NCBI GenBank assembly: GCA_963742205.1
Contig: CAVUKZ010000005.1
Coordinates: forward strand, 1 to 64,000
Origin: WHSW01 sp963742205
GTDB taxonomy: Bacteria > Actinomycetota > Thermoleophilia > Solirubrobacterales > 70-9
Length of the DNA stretch: 64,000 nt
Reading direction: 5' to 3'
Below the pieces are notes generated by a model that was not told where the DNA came from, searched no databases, and was given only the letters and a program-made list of their open reading frames with translations. Each line of letters starts with the position of its first letter. The first letter of the stretch is position 1. This document shows positions 53,589 to 63,058 of the stretch, piece after piece. Position numbers and translations under genes: made by a program.

Positions 53589-53639
53589 CGCCGAGTGACA
53601 TCTCAGCCACCTCAGAGGTGGTTTCGATGACACTCGGCG
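53589..53639. repeat. Long two-part inverted repeat (hairpin)
   Basis: Outer arms CGCCGAGTGACATC (53589-53602) and GATGACACTCGGCG (53626-53639) match at 13 of 14 positions; an inner stem CCACCT/AGGTGG (53607-53621) fills the loop. It may act as the terminator of the ECF42 unit or be a short mobile or binding element. No transposase lies near. Confidence 0.6.
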
Positions 53640-53661
53640 TCGTCCCTGCTACGAAGGTCCG

Positions 53662-54801
53662 ATGGCCTTTGAGCTTCGACGCCGGCCCGCGGAGCTGCTG
53701 ACCGCTACGCGGAGCCGGTCCCGCGCCGCGTTTCGGGATCGCGTCGACGAGCTGCGCGCGAACTGGCTCAGCCTGGTGCTCGCCGCGGTCGCCGCCGCGG
53801 TGGCGTGGTTGATCGCCCGCGAGCTGCTCGGCCACCGCCAGGCGTTCTTCGCCCCGGTCGCGGCGATCCTGACCCTCGGGCTGACCGTCGGCCAGCGGGG
53901 GCGCCGCGCGCTTGAGATCGGCGTCGGCGTGGCGGTGGGGATCGCGGTAGCCGACCTGCTCGTGATCGGGATCGGCACCGGCGCCTGGCAGCTCGCGGTG
54001 GTCGTGGGACTGGCGATGGTCGCGGCCGTGCTCGTCGGCGGCGGGGTGCTGCTCGTCAACCAGGCGGCGGTCTCGGCGGTGCTCGTCGTCACCCTGCAGT
54101 CGGCGACCGGGGGTGTATCGGGGGCACGCTTCGCCGACGCGCTGATCGGCTCCGCGGTTGCGCTGCTGGCGAACGCGCTGGTCCCGGTCGACCCGCTGCG
54201 GATCGTGCGGCGCGAGGCCGAGCCGCTGCTGCGCGCGCTGGCGGCGACGCTCGAGGACGTGGCGGCGGCGCTTGAGGCGCACGACGTCGAGGACGCGCAG
54301 GCGGCGGTGCGCCGGGCGCGCGCCCTCGATGCCGGCACGGACCGCCTGCGCGACGCGCTGGACGTCGGGCACGAGACCACCGTGTGGGCGCCGACGCGCC
54401 GCAGCGCCCGGACCGAGATCGCGCCGTACGCGGTCGCCGTGACTTCGATCGACCACGCCGTGCGCAACACCCGTGTGCTCGCGCGGCGGGCGCTGTCGGC
54501 GATCGAGCAAGACGACCGGGTGCCGCAGGCAGCGCTGGCCGCCGTCCGCGAGCTCGCCCACGCGGTCGAGGAGCTCGCGCTCGACCTCGCCGACGAGGCG
54601 CGGACCTCGGAGCTCGAAGAGGAGCTGCTGCGGGCCGCCGCGCACGCGACCGCGGCCCTCGACGTGACCGGGAACCTCTCCGCGAACATGATCACCGGCC
54701 AGGTGCGGGCGATCGCCGCCGACCTGCTCGCGGCCATCGGGACCGAGCCGCGCGAGGCCCGCGACATCGTCCGCGGTGCCCGCGAGCGCACCGGGATCTA
54801 G
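53662..54801 (+). CDS. FUSC/aromatic-acid-exporter-type membrane protein
   Basis: A 379-residue protein with six membrane helices in the first 180 residues (for example WLSLVLAAVAAAVAWLIARELL, FFAPVAAILTLGLTVGQRG, LAVVVGLAMVAAVLVGGGVLLV and FADALIGSAVALLANALV). A long helical cytosolic tail follows (EAEPLLRALAATLEDVAAALEAHDVEDAQAAVRRARALDAG). This is the layout of FUSC proteins, which move aromatic acids or p-hydroxybenzoate out of cells. The ATG at 53662 is clear. Substrate and energy source are not known. Confidence 0.83.
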   Translation: MAFELRRRPAELLTATRSRSRAAFRDRVDELRANWLSLVLAAVAAAVAWLIARELLGHRQAFFAPVAAILTLGLTVGQRGRRALEIGVGVAVGIAVADLLVIGIGTGAWQLAVVVGLAMVAAVLVGGGVLLVNQAAVSAVLVVTLQSATGGVSGARFADALIGSAVALLANALVPVDPLRIVRREAEPLLRALAATLEDVAAALEAHDVEDAQAAVRRARALDAGTDRLRDALDVGHETTVWAPTRRSARTEIAPYAVAVTSIDHAVRNTRVLARRALSAIEQDDRVPQAALAAVRELAHAVEELALDLADEARTSELEEELLRAAAHATAALDVTGNLSANMITGQVRAIAADLLAAIGTEPREARDIVRGARERTGI

Positions 54802-54818
54802 GCGCCCAATCGGCCCGC

Positions 54819-56424
54819 GTTACCCTCGTCGACATCGCCGACCGCCCGACATTCAACGTCCTTTCACCGTCGCAGTTGGACCGGCTCGCCGAGCTCGGGG
54901 AGGAGCGCACGGCGGCGGTCGGGCGAGCACCTCTTCGACGTCGGCGATCCGACCTATCCGTTCATCGCGATCCGCGAGGGCGAGGCCGAGGTGCTCGACG
55001 CCGCCGGCGAGGTTGTCGTTCGCCACGGGGCGTCCGGCTTCCTCGGCGAGATGAACCTGCTGTCCGGGCAGACGGTCTTCCTCACTGCGGTCGTCTCCGA
55101 GCCGATGCGCTACATCGCGGTCGACCGCGACGTCCTCAGGCGGTTGCTCTTCGAGGACGGCGACATCGCCGACCTGCTGCTCTCGGCGTTCGTCCGCCGG
55201 CGCGAGCTGCTGCAGCAGCGCCAGGGGGTCGGGATCGAGATCGTCGGGTCCCGCGACTCGCAGGAGACGCGCCGACTGGTCGACTTCGCCCGCCGCGCGC
55301 GGCTGCCGCACAACTGGCGCGAGACCGAGGTCGACGCCGAGGCTGCGGCCCTCGTCGAGGGCTTCGATCACGAGCGCCTGCCGCTGGTCCGGCTGCCCGG
55401 GGGCATCGACATGGAGCGCCCCACGAACGGTGAGCTGTCGCGGGCACTCGGAATCGGCCTCGAGCTGGGGCCGCGCGAGGAGGTCGACCTGGTGGTCGTC
55501 GGCGGCGGCCCGGCCGGGCTCGGTGCGGCCGTGTACGGCGCCTCCGAGGGCCTCGACACCCTGGTGATCGAGAGCACCGTGCTCGGCGGCCAGGCCGGAA
55601 CTTCCCGACGGATCGAGAACTACCTCGGCTTCCCCGCCGGGATCAGCGGCACCGAGCTCACCAGCCGCGCGATCACGCAGGCGCGTAAGTTCGGCGCCCG
55701 CACCGCGACGCCCTACAGGGCGACGGCGCTCGAGCCCGGCGACGAGCGCCACCTCGTACAGCTCGAGGGCGGTCACGAGATCGCCGCCCGCGCGGTCGTC
55801 CTGGCCACCGGCGCCGAGTACCGGCGTCTTCCGGTGGCAGACCTTGAGCGGTACGAGGGGATCAGCGTCTTCTACGCGGCGGGCCCGCCCGAGGCCCGTC
55901 TCTGCGGCGCCCAGCGCGTCGCGGTCGTCGGTGGCGGCAACTCGGCGGCCCAGGCGGCGATCTGGCTCGCCCGCGGCGGCGCGCTGGTGACGCTGCTGCA
56001 CCGCCGCGCTGATCTCGCCGAGACGATGTCGCACTACCTGATCACCGACCTCGAGCGATTCGGGGTCGCTGTGCGCGACCGCAGCGAGATCGCCGAGCTC
56101 CACGGCGGCGACGATCGGCTTGAGGCGGTGACGCTCACCGACGGCACGCGACTCGACTTCTCGTTCCTGTTCCTGTTCCTCGGCGCGAAGCCGTGCACGG
56201 ACTGGCTCGGCGACTGCATCGCGCGCGACGAGCACGGCTTTGTGGTCACCGGCGAGGCGGCCGGCGGCGAAGCGTCGCTCGAGACGAGCGTCCCGCGCGT
56301 GTATGCCGCCGGGGACGTGCGCTCGGGCTCCACCAAGCGCTGCGCCACCGCGGTCGGCGAGGGCGCCGCCGTCGTGCGCTCCGTGCACGAGCACATCACG
56401 GCCGCCAGCGTTCCGACCACCTAG
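54819..56424 (+). CDS. cNMP-binding-fold / thioredoxin-reductase-like fusion, frameshifted; start unresolved
   Basis: An oxidoreductase with an N-terminal cyclic-nucleotide-binding-type barrel and a C-terminal TrxR-like flavoprotein. The barrel reads FNVLSPSQLDRLAELGEE, then, after one extra base near 54923, EHLFDVGDPTYPFIAIREGEAEVLD and FLGEMNLLSGQTVFLTAVV. The arginine that normally grips the cyclic phosphate is absent from that cassette. The flavoprotein part has VDLVVVGGGPAGLGAAVYGASEGLDTLVIE, LGGQAGTSRRIENYLGFP, VAVVGGGNSAAQAAIWLARGG and VYAAGDVRSGSTKRCATAVGEG, with no CxxC. No ATG or GTG is evident at the N terminus; an in-frame TTG lies at 54876, so the left boundary is approximate. 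Confidence 0.78.
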
Positions 56425-56519
56425 CGGGGTTGTCGAAACCACCCCTTGGGCCCCTACCTGGGAGGCCGCCCGCAGCGGACGATCACCGGGTCAATCGAAC
56501 CGCCCACAGGAGGCCCAAG

Positions 56520-57158
56520 ATGTTCCGCAACACCCGTCAGGACCAGGATCAGGATCAGCGCCCGCGTCGTCGGCTGAGCTACGCCAACGTCGTCGCGACG
56601 ATGGCCGTGTTCCTGGCGATCGGCGGCGGCGCCGCGTTCGCGGCGTCCACGCTGCCGGCGAACAGCGTCAACTCGAAGACGGTCCAGGACAACAAGCTCA
56701 AGAGCGTCGACCTCAAGGACGGCAAGGCCGTCTCGACGGACGACGTCATCGACGCCTCGCTGACCGGGACCGACATCGCCGATGCCTCGGTCACCGGGAC
56801 CGACGTCGCCGACAACTCGCTCACGGGCGACGACGTCGACGAGTCGACCCTCGGCCAGGTGCCCGACGCCGCGAAGCTGCAGGGCAAGAGCGCCACGCAG
56901 TTCCTCTCGAGCTCCGTCTACAAGCGCGAGTCCGCGGTCGACGCCGGCCAGATGATCGGCGACGGCACCTTCGTCAAGGGTCAGAACTGCGACCCCGGCG
57001 ACGTGCTGCTCTCCGGCGGCCCGGCGAACATCAACGCGACCAGCACCCTGCTCGAGAGCTTCCCGAGCCCGGGCACGACCAACGGCTGGAGCGCGCGGAT
57101 CAACAAGAACAACCAGACCGACAACTGGAGCGTCGTCATCCTCTGCGTCGATCAGTGA
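56520..57158 (+). CDS. Secreted short-repeat protein with NVV-type leader
   Basis: A 212-residue exported protein. AGGAGG lies six bases before the ATG at 56520. The leader RRRLSYANVVATMAVFLAIGGGAAFAAS is a longer version of the leader seen at 5104-5928 and 5948-6646. A short stalk of degenerate repeats follows (DASLTGTDIADASVTGTDVADNSLTGDDVDESTLG), then a C-terminal domain with two cysteines (GQNCDPGDV and VILCVDQ). Function unknown; a surface role is inferred. It stands alone and is closed by a strong hairpin terminator. Confidence 0.8.
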   Translation: MFRNTRQDQDQDQRPRRRLSYANVVATMAVFLAIGGGAAFAASTLPANSVNSKTVQDNKLKSVDLKDGKAVSTDDVIDASLTGTDIADASVTGTDVADNSLTGDDVDESTLGQVPDAAKLQGKSATQFLSSSVYKRESAVDAGQMIGDGTFVKGQNCDPGDVLLSGGPANINATSTLLESFPSPGTTNGWSARINKNNQTDNWSVVILCVDQ

Positions 57159-57184
57159 TCCGCGACTGAAGCACCCGCGTTTTG

Positions 57185-57212
57185 ACGGCGGCGGCCCTCG
57201 GGCCGCCGCCGT
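57185..57212 (+). terminator. Hairpin terminator after the secreted repeat protein
   Basis: ACGGCGGCGGCCC pairs perfectly with GGGCCGCCGCCGT and is followed by TCGTTCGT; it starts 26 bases after the stop. Confidence 0.8.
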
Positions 57213-57331
57213 TCGTTCGTCCCAAGGCTCGACGTCTGACCCGCCGTTTGCATGGGGTGTAAATCGGGCCGATAGCTTTTTGCGGTTAGGGTGGACGTGG
57301 ACCACGAACTCGGAAGCGAGGTCCGCCGAAC

Positions 57332-59983
57332 ATGGACGTTGAGTCACGGGCGGACGCGTCTCGGCCGCGCGACGAACGCGGAGATCTCGTCGCCGCGCTG
57401 GCGGAAGCCAGGCAGCAGCAGGCGGCCGCCAGCGAGGTGCTCGCGCTCATGGGCGAGTCTCGGGTCGACCTTCAAGTGGTCTTCGACACGGTGGTCGAGC
57501 ACGCGACGAAGCTCTGCCGAGCCGACGCCGGTCACATCTACATCCGCGAGGGCGGGACGTACCGAGTGGGCGTCGCGATCGGCGGCTCGCCCGAGTACCG
57601 CGATCTGCTCGCCGGCAATCCGATCGAGGCCGGCAAGAGCACGCTGGTGGGCAAGGTGGCGCTCGAGCGACGGACCGTCCACATTCCCGACGTCGTCGCC
57701 GACCCCGACTACAGCTGGGCAGAGGCGCTGGAGGCGGGAGGTCAGCGCACCATGCTCGGCGTCCCGATGCTCGCCGGGGACGACGTCATCGGCGTGATCT
57801 CACTGCTGCGAACGCACGTGGACCCGTTCGCGGACCGACAGATCGCGCTCGTCGAGACCTTCGCCAGGCAGGGAGCGATCGCGATCCGCAACATTCGGCT
57901 GCTCGATCAGCTCCAGGCGCGCACGGCGGAGCTCAGCGACTCGGTCGAGGAGCTGAGCGAGCTCCGGGAGGTCGGCCGCGCCGTGAGCTCCTCACTCGAC
58001 CTCGAGAACGTGCTCTCCACGATCGTCCGGCATGCGGTCAAGCTCGCCGACGCGGACGGGGGAACGATCTTCGAATACGACACCGAAGCGCAGAAATTCG
58101 ACCTGCGGACCGCCACCGGAACCTCGGAGGAGTTGATCGAGGCGCTGCGCCAGACGGATATCGCGCTCGATGAGACGCTGATCGGCCGGGCGGCGCACAG
58201 CGGGACGCCGGCCCAGGTCGCCGACCTGCAGCGCGATGCCGGCGACCCCCATCTTCAGGCGCTCCGGGACGCGGGCTGGCGGTCGGTCCTGGTTCTGCCG
58301 ATGCTCGACCGCGATCGGATCCTCGGTGCACTCGTCGTGCGGTGCAAAGCACCCGGCTCGTTCCCCGAGCGGATCGAGGCGCTGCTGGGCGCATTCGCGG
58401 CTCAATCGGCGCTCGCGATTCAAAACGCGCGGCTGTTCAGGGCGCTGGAGACGAAAACGGCCGAGCTCGAGGTGGCCGGAAGGCACAAGTCGGACTTCCT
58501 GGCGAGCATGTCGCACGAGCTACGGACCCCGCTCAACGCGGTCATCGGCTTCTCCGACGTCCTGCTCGAGCGGATGTTCGGCGACCTGACCGACAAGCAG
58601 GCGGAATACCTGCGGGACATCCGCAGCGCGGGGCGCCACCTGCTCGAGCTTCTAAACGAGATCCTGGATCTGTCGAAGATCGAGGCGGGGCGGATGGACC
58701 TGCAGCTTCGGGAGATCCCGCTCAACATCCGTCTCGACGAGGCGCTGTCGATGGTCCGCGAGCGGGCGATGCGCAAGCGACTCACCGTCGAAGCGGCGCT
58801 CGACCCGGAGCCGATCTCCGTCATCGCCGACGAGCTGAAGCTGAAGCAGGTGCTGCTGAACCTGCTCACCAACGCGATCAAGTACACGGAGGAAGGAGGG
58901 CGGATTCACGTCGCAACGCGCGTCGTCGACCAGTTGGCGGAGGTCTCGGTTGCCGACACCGGGATCGGGATCAGCGTCGACGACCAGGCGCGGGTCTTCG
59001 AAGCCTTCCAGCAGGGAGGTCGCGACAGCTCCCCGCGCGCCGAGGAGGGAACCGGGCTTGGGTTGACGCTCTCGAAGCAAATCGTCGAGCTCCACGGCGG
59101 GCGGATCTGGCTGCAGAGCGAGTTAGGCGAGGGCAGCACCTTCACGTTCGCGATCCCCGGGCGGCACACACGCGCGGCGACCGACGCGGTCACGACCCCG
59201 CCCGCCCGGGCGCCCGCCCCGCGCGGGACCGTCGTCGTGGTCGAGGACGACGAAAGCTCGATCGACCTGCTGACCCTCTATCTCGAGAGCGACGGGTTCG
59301 AGGTCGCCGTGGCGCGAGACGGCGCCGCAGGACTGGAACGGGTCCACCAGCTGATGCCGGCGGCCGTCGTCCTCGACCTCGTCCTGCCGACGATGGATGG
59401 CTGGGATGTGCTGGTGGAGCTGAAGGAACACCCCGACGTCTGCCACCTGCCGGTGATCATCGTCTCGATGCTCGACGATCGCGGCCGCGGGATGGCGCTC
59501 GGGGCGGATGAGTATCTGGTCAAGCCGGTCCGTCGTCACGATCTGCTCACCGCGCTCGGCCGCGCGATGCCCGGGCAGGCGTCCGGCGGCCTGGTGCTCG
59601 TGATCGACGACGATCCACTGGTCGTTCGGCTCGTGAAGAACGTGCTCGAGGACGAGGGGTATGACGTGCTCACCGCCACCGGCCTCGAGGAGGGACTCGA
59701 CAAGGCGCGTGCGGAGCCTCCGGCGATCATCCTCCTCGACCTGCTGATGCCGGGAATGGACGGCTTCGCGCTGGTGGAGGAGCTGCGGACCGACCCGATC
59801 ACCGCCTCGATACCGATCGTGATTCTGACGGCCGAGAAGCTGAGCGACGAGCAGAAGGAGCGTCTCAACGGCCGGATCAGCTACCTCGCCGAGAAGGGCG
59901 ACTTCGATCGTGACGCGCTTGTCAATCTCGTCGGCTCGCTCACGCGCTCGGGCGGAGAGGGGTCGGCGTGGGCGGCGAGCTGA
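57332..59983 (+). CDS. Hybrid histidine kinase: GAF-GAF-HisKA-HATPase-REC-REC
   Basis: An 883-residue cytosolic signalling protein without membrane helices. Two GAF domains (about residues 45-185 and 215-370) should bind a ligand or cofactor. HisKA has the phospho-acceptor H395 in SMSHELRTPLNAVIGF; the ATPase domain has LLTNAIKYT, VADTGIGI and EGTGLGLTLSKQIVELHGG. Two receivers follow with D682 (VLDLVLPTMDGWD) and D803 (ILLDLLMPGMDGF). It is first in a four-gene chain with overlapping ends, feeding a free receiver and a receiver-cyclase. Phosphotransfer from H395 to the receivers and on to the partners is the likely path. Confidence 0.94.
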   Translation: MDVESRADASRPRDERGDLVAALAEARQQQAAASEVLALMGESRVDLQVVFDTVVEHATKLCRADAGHIYIREGGTYRVGVAIGGSPEYRDLLAGNPIEAGKSTLVGKVALERRTVHIPDVVADPDYSWAEALEAGGQRTMLGVPMLAGDDVIGVISLLRTHVDPFADRQIALVETFARQGAIAIRNIRLLDQLQARTAELSDSVEELSELREVGRAVSSSLDLENVLSTIVRHAVKLADADGGTIFEYDTEAQKFDLRTATGTSEELIEALRQTDIALDETLIGRAAHSGTPAQVADLQRDAGDPHLQALRDAGWRSVLVLPMLDRDRILGALVVRCKAPGSFPERIEALLGAFAAQSALAIQNARLFRALETKTAELEVAGRHKSDFLASMSHELRTPLNAVIGFSDVLLERMFGDLTDKQAEYLRDIRSAGRHLLELLNEILDLSKIEAGRMDLQLREIPLNIRLDEALSMVRERAMRKRLTVEAALDPEPISVIADELKLKQVLLNLLTNAIKYTEEGGRIHVATRVVDQLAEVSVADTGIGISVDDQARVFEAFQQGGRDSSPRAEEGTGLGLTLSKQIVELHGGRIWLQSELGEGSTFTFAIPGRHTRAATDAVTTPPARAPAPRGTVVVVEDDESSIDLLTLYLESDGFEVAVARDGAAGLERVHQLMPAAVVLDLVLPTMDGWDVLVELKEHPDVCHLPVIIVSMLDDRGRGMALGADEYLVKPVRRHDLLTALGRAMPGQASGGLVLVIDDDPLVVRLVKNVLEDEGYDVLTATGLEEGLDKARAEPPAIILLDLLMPGMDGFALVEELRTDPITASIPIVILTAEKLSDEQKERLNGRISYLAEKGDFDRDALVNLVGSLTRSGGEGSAWAAS

Positions 59984-60366
59984 TCCTGATCATCGAGGAC
60001 AACGCGCTCAACCTGAAGCTCGTGCGCGATGTGCTGGACCTCGAGGGCTACAGGACCATTGCCGCGGTCACCGCCGAGGCCGGACTGGCGCTGGCGACGG
60101 CCGAGGTTCCCGACCTGATCCTGATGGACGTGCAACTGCCGGCGATGGATGGAATCAGCGCGCTCGCGGAACTCCGTGCTCAACAGCGGACGGCCGCGAT
60201 CCCGGTCATGGTCCTGACCGCGTTCGCGATGGACAAGGATCGCGAGCGCTTCCTCGCCGCCGGGTTCAACGACTACCTGGAGAAGCCGGTCGACGTGCGC
60301 GAGCTGCGAACCCGGGTGCGGGCCATGCTGGGGCCGAGATCGGGGGCGGGACAGAATGGCCGATAG
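59968..60366 (+). CDS. Single-domain response regulator
   Basis: A 132-residue stand-alone receiver (CheY/DivK type). ILIIEDNALNLKLVRDVLDLEGY contains the acidic pair, the phospho-acceptor aspartate is in LILMDVQLPAMDG, and the conserved threonine and lysine are in VLTAFAMDKDR and YLEKPVDVREL. The GTG at 59968 lies inside the end of the kinase gene, and its stop is past the start of the next gene, so translation is coupled on both sides. It probably relays phosphate between the hybrid kinase and other partners. Confidence 0.9.
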   Translation: MGGELILIIEDNALNLKLVRDVLDLEGYRTIAAVTAEAGLALATAEVPDLILMDVQLPAMDGISALAELRAQQRTAAIPVMVLTAFAMDKDRERFLAAGFNDYLEKPVDVRELRTRVRAMLGPRSGAGQNGR

Positions 60367-61474
60367 GGCGACGATCATGGTCGTCGACGACGTCCCCGAG
60401 AACGTGCGGCTGCTCGAGGCGGTGCTCGTACCGCGGGGCTATGACGTCACCACCGCGGGCTCCGGGGAGGAGGCGATCGAGAAAGTCGCCGCCGATCCGC
60501 CGAACCTGATCCTGCTCGACCTGATGATGCCGGGGATGGACGGCCACGAGGTCTGCCGGCGGTTGCGCAGCGAGCCAGCCTCGCAATTTCTGCCGATCGT
60601 CATGGTCACCGCCTCGGGGGCGCAGGAAAAGGTCCGCGCGCTCGAGACGGGTGCCGACGACTTCATCACCAAGCCGTTCGATCAGGCCGAGCTCCTTGCC
60701 CGTGTACGTTCGCTGCTGCGGATTCACGAATACCGTGCGACGATCGAGACTCAGGCCGCGGAGCTCGAGCGCTGGAACCGCACGCTGGAGACACGGGTCG
60801 CGGAGCAGGTCGCCGAGATCGAGCGGGTCGGTCGCCTGAAGCGGTTCCTGTCGCCGCAGGTGAGCGAGGTCATCCTCTCCAACCCGAAGCTGCTCGAGAG
60901 CCATCGCTGCGAGATCACGGTCGTCTTCGCGGACCTTCGCGGCTTCACCTCGTTCGCGGAGTCGGCCGAGCCGGAGGACGTCCACGCCGTCCTGCGCGAA
61001 TACCACGCGGAGCTCGGCGAGTTGATCTTCGAGCACGACGGGACGCTCGAGCGCTTCACCGGCGACGGGGTGATGGTCTTCTTCAACGATCCCCTGCCCT
61101 GTCCGGACGCGCCGCGCGCCGCGGTGAGCATGGCGGTGGCGATGCGGTCCCGGGTCGAGGCGCTGAAGGGCGCGTGGGAGCGACTCGGCCACAACCTCGA
61201 CTTCGGCATGGGGGTCGCCCAGGGATACGCGACGGTCGGCGGAATCGGGTTCGAGGGCCGTGCGGACTACGCGGCGATCGGGACCGTGACCAATCTCGCG
61301 GCCCGTCTCTGCGCCGAGGCCGAGGGAGGGGAGATCCTGGTCAGCGACCGCGTCTACGCGGCGGTCGAGGACGAGTTCACCGCCCGTCCCCGCGACGACC
61401 TGATCTTGAAGGGGCTCTCGAAGCCGGTCCGGGCGCACAGCGTCATCGGCCTGGCCGCGAAGGAGGCAGCGTGA
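60356..61474 (+). CDS. Receiver - class III adenylate/guanylate cyclase
   Basis: A 372-residue two-domain enzyme. The receiver (residues 1-125) has MVVDDVPENVRLLEAVL, the aspartate in LILLDLMMPGMDG and lysine in FITKPFDQAEL. A coiled-coil linker (IETQAAELERWNRTLETRVAEQVAEIERVGRLKRFLSP) leads to the cyclase domain with the metal-binding strand VVFADLRGFTSFAE and the FTGDGVMVFFNDP loop, then GRADYAAIGTVTNLAARLC. Phosphorylation of the receiver by the upstream kinase would control cAMP or cGMP formation. The stop overlaps the GTG of the ATP-grasp gene (GTGA). Confidence 0.93.
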   Translation: MADRATIMVVDDVPENVRLLEAVLVPRGYDVTTAGSGEEAIEKVAADPPNLILLDLMMPGMDGHEVCRRLRSEPASQFLPIVMVTASGAQEKVRALETGADDFITKPFDQAELLARVRSLLRIHEYRATIETQAAELERWNRTLETRVAEQVAEIERVGRLKRFLSPQVSEVILSNPKLLESHRCEITVVFADLRGFTSFAESAEPEDVHAVLREYHAELGELIFEHDGTLERFTGDGVMVFFNDPLPCPDAPRAAVSMAVAMRSRVEALKGAWERLGHNLDFGMGVAQGYATVGGIGFEGRADYAAIGTVTNLAARLCAEAEGGEILVSDRVYAAVEDEFTARPRDDLILKGLSKPVRAHSVIGLAAKEAA

Positions 61475-63046
61475 CCACGCCCCCCGAACCGGCGATCCTG
61501 CTCGAGGACCTGAGCGAGGACGAGCGCGAGCGGCGGTTCGCCGCCCTGCAGGCGAGGATGCCGGCGGTCTGGGAGGCGATGAGATCCGAGCGCGAAGGCG
61601 AGTCCGTGGTCATCGTCCCGTCGCGGGTGATCGCGGATCCCCACGAGCCCCCGACCGCATCCCAGTCGTTCGAGGAGCGGCTGCTGTCGTTGCTGCTGCT
61701 GCTCCGCCAGCCGCGGCTGCGGGTCATCTACGTGACCTCGCAGTCGATCGACGCGGACATCGTCGACTACTACCTGGGGATGCTCCCGGGGGTGATCCCG
61801 GCCCACGCGCGGGCGCGGCTGACGGTTGTCAGCGCCAGCGACGGCCGCTCGATCCCACTCACCCGCAAGCTGCTCGAACGCCCGAAGCTGATCGGTGAGA
61901 TCCGTGACCTGATCCCGGATTGCTCACTCTGCCATCTGGTTCCCTATGCGACCACGTCCGAGGAGCGAGACCTCGCCCTCGCCCTCGGGATACCGATGTA
62001 CGGCGCCGACCCAAGTCTGCTCGTCTTCGGGACCAAGAGCGGCTGTCGGAAGCTGTTTCGCGAGGAGGGCATCGCCCACCCCCGTGGTGCCGAGGACCTG
62101 CGAAGCCGGGAGGAGATCGAGACGGCGCTCGCCGCGCTGCGGCGCGCGGAGCCATCGATGCGATCGGCGATCGTGAAGCTCAACGACGGCGTCGCCGGCG
62201 CCGGGAACGCGACCGTCGACCTGACCGATCTTCCGGCACCGGGGGCGCCGGACGAAGCGGACGAGCTTTCGCGGCGGGTGATGGGGATGTCGTTGGAGAA
62301 GGAGGGCCTGGCGCTCGACACCTACCTCGACAACTTCGCCGGGCAGGGCGGTGTGGTCGAGGAGCGGATTTTGGGCGTTGAATTCCGCAGCCCGAGCGTG
62401 CAGCTTCGGGTCACGCCCTTGGGCGAGGTCGACCTGCTCTCGACCCACGACCAGGTCCTCGGCGGGCCGAGCGGCCAGCGCTATCTCGGCTGCCGCTTCC
62501 CGGCGGACGCGGCGTACGCGAGCACGATCGCCGAACAGGCCGCAAGGCTCGGCGAGCGTCTAGCCCGCGAGGGCGTGCTCGGGCGGTTCGCGGTCGACTT
62601 CGTCGCGGTCCGTGATGAGTCCGGCGGCTGGCGCTCGTACGCGATCGAGATCAATCTCCGCAAGGGCGGGACCACGCACCCTTACCTGACGCTGCAGTTC
62701 CTAACCGATGGCACCTACGACGCCGGCGCGGGTGTCTTCAGGGCTCCTGGGGGAGAGCGAGAAGTTCCTCGTGGCCACCGACCACCTCGAGTCCCCGTCG
62801 CTGCGAGGGCTACGGCACGTGGACCTCTTCGACGTCGTCGTACGCGATCACCTCCAGTTCGGCCAGATCAACCAGACGGGGATCGTCTTCCACAAGATGA
62901 GCGCTCTCGCTGAGACCGGTCAACTTGGTCTGACCGCGATCGCGGACAGCCACGCGGAGGCGGAGGAGCTCTACGCCCGCGCGGAGCGGCGACTGCTCGA
63001 GGAGGCCGAGGCCGCGCTTGAGCCCGCGGCCTTGCCGGCGATCTGA
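61471..63046 (+). CDS. ATP-grasp peptide ligase, PGM1-related, frameshifted
   Basis: About 525 residues, related to PGM1, the ATP-grasp ligase that joins peptides in pheganomycin biosynthesis. Characteristic parts are SVVIVPSRVIADPHEP, LLLLLRQPRLRVIYVTSQSIDADIVDYYLGMLPGVIPAHARARL, HLVPYATTSEERDLALALGIPMYG and the ATP-grasp core with SAIVKLNDGVAGAGNATVDL and YAIEINLRKGGTTHPYLTLQFL. One G is missing from the G run near 62752; after it the frame continues ESEKFLVATDHLESPSLRGL to the stop at 63046. Its GTG overlaps the cyclase stop. The product is unknown, and no precursor peptide gene was found. Confidence 0.85.
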
Positions 63047-63058
63047 ACGGTCCGCCCC

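Noticed and set aside
53589..53639. Hairpin read as an insertion-sequence end
   Set aside because: No transposase, no second copy and no target-site duplication are visible in the window, so it is listed only as an inverted repeat.
54853..56442. A 529-codon minus-strand frame across the cNMP/TrxR-like gene
   Set aside because: Antisense shadow; the plus-strand reading has all the flavoprotein motifs.
57332..63046. Phosphorelay operon as a natural-product cluster
   Set aside because: Only the PGM1-like ligase points that way. No precursor peptide, carrier protein or transporter was found beside it.
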